From NCBI GenBank assembly GCA_002292975.1, contig DBCI01000062.1, positions 21,523 through 31,365 of the forward strand: a stretch of DNA of 9,843 bases. The letters are read 5' to 3'. A model generated the notes under the pieces. It was not told where the DNA came from and did no database searches. It saw nothing but the letters and a program-made list of their open reading frames with translations. The translations under genes and the position numbers were made by a program. Source of the DNA: Polynucleobacter sp. UBA962. Lineage in GTDB: Bacteria > Pseudomonadota > Gammaproteobacteria > Burkholderiales > Burkholderiaceae. Shown here in pieces: positions 1-6,833 of this stretch. Within the stretch, counting starts at the first letter, position 1. Each line of letters opens with the position of its first letter.

Positions 1-801
1 ACTTTTCCCCATCGATTCGTGTTTCGGTTCTAGGGGACTCAATCCTGCGGTTGAGGTAAGGCCACCCAATACCATTGGATTAATGGTGTGCAGCGATTTT
101 TGAATAATTGAGTTCAGAATCTTGTCATGTTTTGCGATCAGCCATCGGTAAGCAAAGGGATGATTGCCCCAAGGTTTAATTTCTAATCGATACAAATAGA
201 GTTCCTGGCTAAGTGCACTTGCCAAACGAAGGGGCATGATGGCTAAATCTGCTTCACCTTTGATAAGCTTTTCCACTAAGAGTCTGGACGAGCTAATTTT
301 TATAGCATCCGGTTTACTATTTACTAAGTCATAACCACGGTCAAAATATACAACTTTTTGAGCATGCTGATGGTGAGATTCACTAGTTGAAATAGGTTTT
401 ATTGCCACATCATGGCCCCAAAAAATGGGATCCGATATAAAACCTATATCAATCTCTTTAGAGCTTAAATCGGGATCGATGATAAATTGAATTTGCTTAT
501 TTTTTAATTGGTCGTGAACATCAATATTCGAGGTTCGCCAAATCGGTTGGAAATCTAATCCCGAACAGTCCTTTAACTTTGCCAATAAGCTTGGATAAAT
601 TCCGCTTATCCAGTAATCCCGATATTTCTCATGGATACTAAATTTAATGATCGGATTTTTTTGGATCCACTGGCGCTCACTCGTTGTAAAGTTTGGGATA
701 TTTTCGTCGGCTTTTGATATAAAAGGCCATAGAAAAATGCACAGCATGAATACTGATAAAAATATATTTTTTAAAAGTGCGATTTTTTTCATGCTGTGCA
801 T
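1..801 (-). CDS. BvgS/EvgS-type sensor histidine kinase, N-terminal periplasmic part (3' end beyond window)
   Basis: An open frame runs from the ATG at 801 to the window edge without a stop: 267 codons. The start MHSMKKIALL leads into a hydrophobic segment (about residues 12-29) ending near SKADE, which reads as a signal peptide or anchor. The next stretch, FTTSERQWIQKNPIIKFSI (about residues 38-56), matches the usual opening of the Venus-flytrap (SBP_bac_3) sensor domains of BvgS/EvgS kinases. HPFAYRWLIAKHDKILNSII (about residues 215-234) resembles the end of such a domain. Transmembrane, PAS, kinase, receiver and HPt parts would lie outside the window, so calling it a kinase is an inference from this domain and from the adjacent BvgA-like regulator. 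The start at 801 is preferred over the ATG at 792 because AGGGTG lies 8 nt upstream. Only 7 nt separate it from the regulator's stop. It could instead be a lone periplasmic binding protein. Confidence 0.72.
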   Translation of the reverse strand, partial: MHSMKKIALLKNIFLSVFMLCIFLWPFISKADENIPNFTTSERQWIQKNPIIKFSIHEKYRDYWISGIYPSLLAKLKDCSGLDFQPIWRTSNIDVHDQLKNKQIQFIIDPDLSSKEIDIGFISDPIFWGHDVAIKPISTSESHHQHAQKVVYFDRGYDLVNSKPDAIKISSSRLLVEKLIKGEADLAIMPLRLASALSQELYLYRLEIKPWGNHPFAYRWLIAKHDKILNSIIQKSLHTINPMVLGGLTSTAGLSPLEPKHESMGKS

Positions 802-808
802 CCAATGT

Positions 809-817
809 TCACCCTTC
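809..817 (-). promoter_or_regulatory. Shine-Dalgarno of the kinase gene, overlapping the regulator's stop codon
   Basis: On the minus strand the last codons of the response regulator read GAAGGGTGA. This contains both the TGA stop and an AGGGTG ribosome-binding site 8 nt before the ATG at 801. It decides the start of the kinase gene and implies translational coupling. Confidence 0.6.
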
Positions 818-1432
818 AATCAAGCTATTTTTATGACAGAAAGCAATTAGATCTGTAATGCCATTGATGCTTAGCTTTTCAAATAATCGATGTTTGTAGG
901 TAGCTACTGTTTTATTACTGATATTGAGATTTGTTGCCATTTCTAGATTACCCATGCCGCGGGTTAAAAATTTCATGACTTGTATTTCACGATCAGAAAG
1001 TGAATCCAATTTTTCTTTGTCACTGAGGCCAGATCGACCATTGCGTGCAGTAGAGAAAAAGGTGTAGCTCTGAGAAACAGCAACACATGCCGCCAAAATA
1101 ATATTGGCATTTGCCGTTTTATTAACATAGCCATGACCACCGATAGAGCGAACTCTACCCCCATAAATTTGCTCATCCATGCTAGATAGCACAAGAATCC
1201 GAATGTTTGGATATGAGATTGAAATGCGACGGATTAGATCAAAGCCATCTGTTTTTGGCATATCTAGATCTAATATAAGAATATCTGGATTCGTTTTCTT
1301 AATTTCCTTAAGACAGTCTTCACCATTGATGGCTTGACCGACCACCTCAAACAATACTTGATTCAAAAGCATTGATCGCAAAGCCATTAACATAGCCGGA
1401 TGATCATCGACTAACAGTACTTTATTACTCAT
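809..1432 (-). CDS. LuxR/NarL-family response regulator, BvgA/EvgA-like
   Basis: This is a 207-residue two-domain regulator, close to the length of BvgA (about 209). The receiver domain (about 1-120) has the acidic pair D9-D10, the phosphoacceptor D55 in LDLDMP, S83/S84 at the switch position and K105. A LuxR-type helix-turn-helix follows (about 143-200). Its LSDREIQVMKFLTRGM and ISNKTVATYKHRLFEKL segments are very close in pattern to BvgA. The start has a strong AAGGAG site 7 nt upstream and overlaps the TAA of the preceding gene by one base (TAATG). The next gene encodes a BvgS-like sensor, so the pair is a two-component system in which the kinase presumably phosphorylates D55 through a phosphorelay. 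Orthology to BvgA rather than EvgA is not settled, so no symbol is given. Confidence 0.93.
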   Translation of the reverse strand: MSNKVLLVDDHPAMLMALRSMLLNQVLFEVVGQAINGEDCLKEIKKTNPDILILDLDMPKTDGFDLIRRISISYPNIRILVLSSMDEQIYGGRVRSIGGHGYVNKTANANIILAACVAVSQSYTFFSTARNGRSGLSDKEKLDSLSDREIQVMKFLTRGMGNLEMATNLNISNKTVATYKHRLFEKLSINGITDLIAFCHKNSLIEG

Positions 1433-2298
1433 TACAGGTCTCCTTGTGGTTTGGGTTTTTCAGTTGTTTGAATTGAGAAGAGTGCTTTACCGATTCGACT
1501 ATCTTGCACATTGACAATCTGGTGACGAGTGACAGGTGTCAGCATCAGACTTCCGTAGCAATAATCAATGCCTAATTGATATGCGATTTCGTTATCGTGG
1601 ACAAAAGTCACATGACTAAGGCCAATCTTGCAACCCCATTTCTTAAATGAATTAATTTGTTCGATTAGTTCGTTAATTTGGCTTGATTCACTATTCCGTA
1701 GACGTTCAGCATGAAGGTGTACTGCCTCAAATTGAAAATCGACGATAAGTTTGACTGTATCGGGGTCTCCTTCAAAGTTGAGCCAATGAAATAGCACACC
1801 AAGACGGTGTAAACGGGCAATACCCTGGATTGCTGCAGTTGATTCAGAGGGCTTCTGAAGCAGACCAATATTGATCAGGCCGATGGGTAGTCTTGAATTT
1901 AGAACGAGGTCGCAAAGAGCATCGACAAAATGAGTTGTTTGTAAGCTCTCTGTATTAATGGGCAAAATCATGGGAATGATGCGATTACTACATTGCCAAT
2001 AATGAATGGCATCAATCCCTTCTAGGCAATGCCGCAGAATCGTATTGGCATGAGCATTCATCAAAGGTCGATATAAAACTCCTTTTAAGGAGCTGCCCGG
2101 TAAGTTAAAGATGGGTTCATAGTGAGTGCCTCGATAGGGGTTTTTAGATGGATTAATCGATCCACCCCCCTCTAAATCCCCAAGCTCGCCCTTTGACATG
2201 GCGTTTTGCCAGTCGCTTTGTTCGATATCCCTCAGTTCTCGAAAGGGCTTATTCCTCCAGCTCATGACTAAGTTGTAAATCCGTGATTTTGGGCTCAT
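1432..2298 (-). CDS. Degenerate EAL-domain protein, probably non-catalytic (BvgR-like)
   Basis: This 288-residue soluble protein has an EAL-type fold pattern from about residue 58 to 258. YEPIFNLPGSSLKGVLYRP matches the usual YQPIVDL...GVEALLR. ILPINTESLQ matches the VNLS strand. LHRLGVLFHWLNFEGD matches LxxLGVxxALDDFGTG, and GIDYCYGSLMLTPV matches the C-terminal GCDYVQGYLFGRP. The metal and catalytic residues are nearly all replaced: EAL is VLY (74-76), DDFG is LNFE (173-176), the DALKID lysine is His (about 196), AEGVE is LSHVT (227-231), and the QG glutamine is Tyr (248). Only the NLS asparagine (N115) remains. Hydrolysis of cyclic-di-GMP is therefore unlikely, and a binding or regulatory role is inferred. 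Residues 1-55 match nothing I recognise. The start has GGAG 6 nt upstream. It is the first gene of the operon and overlaps the regulator start by one base. Confidence 0.85.
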   Translation of the reverse strand: MSPKSRIYNLVMSWRNKPFRELRDIEQSDWQNAMSKGELGDLEGGGSINPSKNPYRGTHYEPIFNLPGSSLKGVLYRPLMNAHANTILRHCLEGIDAIHYWQCSNRIIPMILPINTESLQTTHFVDALCDLVLNSRLPIGLINIGLLQKPSESTAAIQGIARLHRLGVLFHWLNFEGDPDTVKLIVDFQFEAVHLHAERLRNSESSQINELIEQINSFKKWGCKIGLSHVTFVHDNEIAYQLGIDYCYGSLMLTPVTRHQIVNVQDSRIGKALFSIQTTEKPKPQGDL

Positions 2299-2325
2299 TT
2301 ATCTCTCCAATTTGAGTTCAATCAG

Positions 2326-2354
2326 TCTATGCAGACCTCAGGGTTTAAGAAAGG
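2326..2354 (-). promoter_or_regulatory. Candidate weak promoter of the EAL-regulator-kinase operon
   Basis: On the minus strand a poor -10-like CATAGA (2331-2326) lies about 17 nt after a region with no real -35 box. In place of the -35 is TTTCTTA (2352-2346), a variant of the BvgA heptad. A weak -35 covered by an activator site is typical of BvgA-activated promoters. This is a guess from spacing only. The start site would be near 2319, giving a short leader. Confidence 0.25.
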
Positions 2355-2372
2355 GCATATTGCTGATTTATC

Positions 2373-2390
2373 TGTAGGAAATTTCCTACA
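2373..2390. promoter_or_regulatory. Perfect 18-bp palindrome, candidate operator for the BvgA-like regulator
   Basis: The sequence TGTAGGAAATTTCCTACA is an exact inverted repeat with no spacer. Each arm contains the heptad TTTCCTA (TAGGAAA at 2375-2381, TTTCCTA at 2382-2388), the unit described for BvgA sites at the Bordetella fha and bvg promoters. It lies 75 bp upstream of the EAL gene and about 67 bp upstream of the groE -35 box. The symmetry is seen directly; binding by the neighbouring regulator is inferred from the protein family and the location. Confidence 0.6.
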
Positions 2391-2456
2391 AATAGGGGTT
2401 TAACAAGGACCTCTATGAAATCTAAGGCCCTTTAAAGGCTTATTTAGGAAAAACCC

Positions 2457-2486
2457 TTGAAAACCTTTGGTTAAGACCTATATAAT
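2457..2486 (+). promoter_or_regulatory. groESL promoter (sigma-70 type, overlapping a possible sigma-32 site)
   Basis: TTGAAA (2457-2462) and a perfect TATAAT (2481-2486) are separated by 18 bp, giving a start site near 2493. The same -35 read as CTTGAAA (2456-2462) is the heat-shock sigma-32 consensus. 14 bp further on lies CCTATATAA (2477-2485), a partial match to the sigma-32 -10 element. Both sigma factors could use this DNA. The sigma-70 match is the stronger one. Confidence 0.75.
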
Positions 2487-2512
2487 CAGCACTCGCTACA
2501 CAAGAGTGCTAA
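2486..2512. promoter_or_regulatory. CIRCE operator (HrcA-binding site) of groESL
   Basis: The left arm TCAGCACTC (2486-2494), a 9-bp spacer and the right arm GAGTGCTAA (2504-2512) match the CIRCE consensus TTAGCACTC-N9-GAGTGCTAA with a single change, C for T at the second base. It starts at the last base of the -10 box and covers the expected transcription start, the usual place for HrcA repression. HrcA itself is not encoded in the window. Confidence 0.95.
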
Positions 2513-2519
2513 TAAGTGA

Positions 2520-2638
2520 TAAGTGTTTATATCTAATAAGAAAATAAACATATAAATCATGATCTTAGCAATTTGTGCAGGGATTATAAACCATGCATTT
2601 AGGTCATTTTAATTAGTTAACACTTACTAACATAGGAG
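2520..2638 (+). promoter_or_regulatory. Structured groES mRNA leader that may mask the ribosome-binding site
   Basis: Near the start codon a hairpin is possible. UUAGU (2613-2617) pairs with ACUAA (2626-2630). After a small internal loop, UUUU (2607-2610) can pair with AGGA (2634-2637) of the Shine-Dalgarno, the arrangement of a fourU thermometer. The hairpin loop AACACTT (2619-2625) is fully complementary to AAGTGTT (2521-2527) near the 5' end of the leader, allowing a pseudoknot or an alternative fold. The pairings are weak and AU-rich, so this is only a candidate. Confidence 0.35.
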
Positions 2639-2643
2639 AAGGA

Positions 2644-2934
2644 ATGAATCTGCGTCCTTTACACGATCGCGTAATCATTAAGCGTCTAGATCAAGAAACA
2701 AAAACCGCCTCTGGGATTGTTATTCCAGACAATGCTGCTGAAAAACCAGATCAGGGAGAAGTATTAGCAGTTGGCCCTGGAAAGCGTGACGACAGCGGTA
2801 AGTTAAATCCCCCGGATGTCAAGGTTGGAGAGCGCGTACTCTTTGGAAAATATGCGGGTCAAACCGTAAAAGTCGACGGTGATGAGCTTCTCGTAATGCG
2901 CGAAGAAGACATCATGGCTGTTGTTCAGAAGTAA
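2644..2934 (+). CDS. groES: Co-chaperonin GroES (Hsp10)
   Basis: This 96-residue protein is the standard length for GroES. It forms the heptameric lid that caps GroEL in the cytoplasm and closes the folding chamber. It opens with the family signature [13 protein letters not shown]. The mobile loop that binds the GroEL apical domain is at about residues 16-32, with the hydrophobic contact GIVI at 24-27. [12 protein letters not shown] and the terminal [14 protein letters not shown] are also typical. AGGAG lies 5 nt before the ATG, which fixes the start. It is the first gene of the operon, 26 bp before groEL, and is transcribed from the CIRCE-controlled promoter after a leader of about 150 nt. 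Nothing in the protein is unusual. Confidence 0.99.
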   Translation: MNLRPLHDRVIIKRLDQETKTASGIVIPDNAAEKPDQGEVLAVGPGKRDDSGKLNPPDVKVGERVLFGKYAGQTVKVDGDELLVMREEDIMAVVQK

Positions 2935-2945
2935 TTCAGTCTTAA

Positions 2946-4616
<1,671 letters not shown>

Positions 4617-4635
4617 TCCCATCAGTCCAAAAACT

Positions 4636-4663
4636 AAGGGGCAGCTTCGGCTGCCCCTTTTTT
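4636..4663 (+). terminator. Rho-independent terminator of groESL
   Basis: An 8-bp perfect stem GGGGCAGC/GCTGCCCC (4638-4645 with 4650-4657) closes a TTCG tetraloop. It can be extended by two A-T pairs and is followed by six T. It is a textbook intrinsic terminator placed just after groEL. Confidence 0.96.
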
Positions 4664-4683
4664 ATTTATAGAAAAGGTTTTTT

Positions 4684-5052
4684 GTGAAATACTTAAAGGT
4701 ATCTCAACTAGGACCGTTATTTTTGAAAAAATTATTCATTACTCTGCTGGTTACAAGTTTTGTTGGATGCGCTCAAGTTAAAAAAGAGCCGATAAAAGAA
4801 TCAACAGTTGAGCAAGAGACCACGGTAGTTGGCGATCAGTATTGGACGCTTGATTTCACTTATTTTTATAAAGGCAAAGAGACTCAAACGGTTATTTCGC
4901 GTTACGAGCATCGTAGAGATTGTTTTGAGGCAATGTTCAAGATGAAGAAAGAAGCCAGCCAGAAACAACATCATAGTGGCGGCGGCTACTGTAAAAAATT
5001 ATTTGTTGACGGGCAAGAAAGAACCGATAAAGATCAATTAGGCTTCCGTTAG
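4684..5052 (+). CDS. Small predicted lipoprotein of unknown function
   Basis: From the GTG start this is a 122-residue protein. A hydrophobic stretch (about 17-28) ends in the lipobox-like FVGC with Cys29, so it is probably lipidated and held in the cell envelope. The mature part is charged. It contains WTLDFTYFYKG (54-64) and two further cysteines (C80, C103) that could form a disulfide across a Lys- and His-rich segment. I do not recognise the family. AAAGG lies 6 nt before the GTG. An alternative TTG at 4723 has AGGA 9 nt upstream and would give a more typical 16-residue signal (LKKLFITLLVTSFVGC, 109 residues in all). The gene begins 20 bp after the groESL terminator, so it has its own promoter (not seen clearly) or depends on read-through. 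It is convergent with pntB. Confidence 0.8.
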   Translation: MKYLKVSQLGPLFLKKLFITLLVTSFVGCAQVKKEPIKESTVEQETTVVGDQYWTLDFTYFYKGKETQTVISRYEHRRDCFEAMFKMKKEASQKQHHSGGGYCKKLFVDGQERTDKDQLGFR

Positions 5053-5056
5053 AACA

Positions 5057-5082
5057 AAACAGGGTAGATAGCTACCCTGTTT
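5057..5082. terminator. Bidirectional terminator between the lipoprotein gene and pntB
   Basis: An 11-bp perfect stem AAACAGGGTAG/CTACCCTGTTT surrounds an ATAG loop. The plus strand continues with TTTATATT and the minus strand with TTTTGTTC, so it can stop transcription from both convergent genes. Confidence 0.85.
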
Positions 5083-5101
5083 ATATTGATCACTTAATTC
5101 A

Positions 5102-6466
5102 TTAATCCACTGCTTTGACCATATCTTCAACGACCTTCTTGGCATCACCAAAGACCATCATGGTTTTATCTAAATAGAAGAGTTCATTGTCGAGGCCGGC
5201 ATAGCCTGCCGCCATGGAACGCTTGTTCACAATAATAGTCTTAGCTTTGAATGCCTCCAAAATTGGCATACCAAAGATGGGGCTACCAGGAGTGCGTGCC
5301 GCTGGGTTAACCACGTCGTTTGCACCAAGTACTAAGACCACATCAGCTTGGCCAAAGTCACTATTGATATCTTCCATCTCAAATACTTGGTCATAGGGCA
5401 CTTCGGCTTCTGCTAAGAGAACGTTCATATGACCAGGCATACGTCCTGCAACAGGGTGGATTGCATACTTAACTGTGACACCATGATGAATTAACTTCTC
5501 GGTTAATTCTTTCAGTGCATGTTGCGCACGAGCTACCGCTAGACCATAACCCGGAACAATAATGACAGTATCTGCATTGGTCATTAAGAAGGCAGCATCT
5601 TCTGCCGAACCCGTTTTGTAGTTCTTGGGACCGCTATCTTCTCCACCGACAGCAGCCTCAGCGCCAAAGCCACCCAGTAATACCGCGACAATCGAGCGAT
5701 TCATGGCCTTGCACATGATGTAAGACAAGATCGCACCCGAAGAGCCAACGCAGGCACCGGCAATAATTAAGACAGGGTTATTTAGAGTGAAACCGATACC
5801 AGCAGCAGCCCAACCTGAATAGCTATTGAGCATCGATACGACTACTGGCATATCCGCGCCGCCAATTGGAATGATTAGGGTGATACCGAGGACTAGGGCG
5901 ATTGCACACATGACCAAGAAGGCCGCATGGCTTCCAGTCAGGAAGTATGCAAAACCGGCGGCAACCATCAAGATAGCCATAATCAGGTTCAGTAAATGCT
6001 GACCAGAAAAGCTAACAGGCTTACCGCTAACTTTGCCCGATAGTTTTCCAAAGGCAATGATCGAGGCGGTAAAGGTAATCGCACCAATGAAGGCTCCAAT
6101 GAATAACTCAATTTTCTGAGCACCAGAGTGATCTTGGGCTGGATTAAACACAGCTGCTATCGCAATCAATACCGCTGATAGACCAACGAAAGAGTGCATC
6201 AGGGCGACGAGCTCTGGCATTTTGGTCATTTGGACACGTTTTGCAGCAATGGAGCCAATGATGGCGCCGGCCACAATGGCAACACCAATTAACCAATAGA
6301 CTGGTTTAAAGCTCGGAATTAAAAAAGTGGTAACGACCGCTAAGGCCATACCAATCATGCCGTAGGTATTGCCCTGGCGTGATGTAGTTGGAGACGATAG
6401 ACCTTTCAGTGCCAAGATAAAGAGCACCGAACAGACTAGATAGGAAAGGGCTGTGATATTTAACAT
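5102..6466 (-). CDS. pntB: Proton-translocating NAD(P) transhydrogenase, beta subunit
   Basis: This 454-residue subunit is close to the family length (about 460). With PntAa and PntAb it couples hydride transfer from NADH to NADP+ to proton entry across the inner membrane, supplying NADPH. The N-terminal two thirds (about 1-270) are the dII membrane domain with many hydrophobic helices. His91 lies in LMHSFVGLSAV at the same number as the proton-pathway histidine of E. coli PntB. The C-terminal domain dIII (about 290-454) binds NADP: VPGYGLAVA (304-312), HPVAGRMPGHMNVLLAEAEV (337-356), INSDFG (367-372), LGANDVVNPAA (380-390) and NKRSMAAGYAG (414-424). It is the last gene of the pnt operon, 14 bp after pntAb. 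Transcription ends at the shared stem-loop. No anomalies were seen. Confidence 0.98.
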   Translation of the reverse strand: MLNITALSYLVCSVLFILALKGLSSPTTSRQGNTYGMIGMALAVVTTFLIPSFKPVYWLIGVAIVAGAIIGSIAAKRVQMTKMPELVALMHSFVGLSAVLIAIAAVFNPAQDHSGAQKIELFIGAFIGAITFTASIIAFGKLSGKVSGKPVSFSGQHLLNLIMAILMVAAGFAYFLTGSHAAFLVMCAIALVLGITLIIPIGGADMPVVVSMLNSYSGWAAAGIGFTLNNPVLIIAGACVGSSGAILSYIMCKAMNRSIVAVLLGGFGAEAAVGGEDSGPKNYKTGSAEDAAFLMTNADTVIIVPGYGLAVARAQHALKELTEKLIHHGVTVKYAIHPVAGRMPGHMNVLLAEAEVPYDQVFEMEDINSDFGQADVVLVLGANDVVNPAARTPGSPIFGMPILEAFKAKTIIVNKRSMAAGYAGLDNELFYLDKTMMVFGDAKKVVEDMVKAVD

Positions 6467-6480
6467 GATTAGATCTCTTC

Positions 6481-6816
6481 TTAGTTACCAGCCGCTTCGT
6501 TCTTGGGAGCCTTTTTCTTGAACATCTCAAGCATGCGTCGTGTCACCATAAAGCCACCAAATATATTGATCGAGGCAAGAAATACGGCAAGAGCGCCAAT
6601 AAGGCTTGTTAGGGTGATCTCATCACCATTAATAATCTCGGTTTGCAAAAGAGCGCCCACGATAATGATTCCGGAAATGGCATTAGTTACTGCCATAAGC
6701 GGTGTATGCAATGCAGGGGTAACGTTCCAAACTACGTGATAGCCAACAAAGATAGCTAATACGAAAACGGTAATGTTTTGAACAGTCAATAGGCTTTGAA
6801 TAGCAGCAGCATCCAT
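6481..6816 (-). CDS. pntAb: NAD(P) transhydrogenase, alpha subunit part 2 (membrane segment)
   Basis: This 111-residue membrane protein corresponds to the C-terminal membrane part of the fused PntA of enteric bacteria. Here it is a separate gene, as in Rhodospirillum rubrum. Three hydrophobic segments are visible (about 14-30, 39-58 and 69-91), followed by a basic, lysine-rich cytoplasmic tail. [20 protein letters not shown] (37-56) and [14 protein letters not shown] (83-96) are typical of the family. With the PntB membrane helices it forms the proton channel (dII). GAAGGA lies just upstream of the ATG and supports the start. It is 17 bp after pntAa and 14 bp before pntB, in one operon. Confidence 0.97.
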   Translation of the reverse strand: MDAAAIQSLLTVQNITVFVLAIFVGYHVVWNVTPALHTPLMAVTNAISGIIIVGALLQTEIINGDEITLTSLIGALAVFLASINIFGGFMVTRRMLEMFKKKAPKNEAAGN

Positions 6817-6833
6817 TTTGGTTCCTTCAGAAA

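Larger units (their letters stand above)
2299..2643. other. 345-bp divergent regulatory region between the EAL operon and groES
   Basis: There is no protein gene here. It contains, from left to right: a weak leftward promoter, a TTTCTTA heptad, a perfect 18-bp palindrome, a further TAGGAAA heptad, the groE promoter, the CIRCE operator and a long AT-rich groES leader. Each is listed separately. A 17-codon frame inside the leader (2559-2612) has no ribosome-binding site and is not counted as a gene. Confidence 0.85.

Noticed and set aside
790..792. ATG at 792 as the start of the kinase gene
   Set aside because: It gives a normal-looking MKKIALL signal start, but its distance to the only Shine-Dalgarno is 17 nt; the in-frame ATG at 801 has proper spacing. 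Not excluded, only less likely.
647..850. A 67-codon plus-strand frame opposite the start of the kinase gene
   Set aside because: It lies antisense to the signal-peptide region of the kinase and the end of the regulator, has no family resemblance, and the minus-strand frame gives a coherent sensor protein.
2427..2438. Small palindrome CCTTTAAAGG upstream of the groE promoter
   Set aside because: Only 10 bp and A/T-centred; it matches no operator I know and is within what chance would give.
2559..2612. A 17-codon open frame (ATG to TAA) inside the groES leader, a possible regulatory leader peptide
   Set aside because: No Shine-Dalgarno precedes the ATG, the codons show no stalling motif, and such short frames are common by chance in AT-rich leaders.
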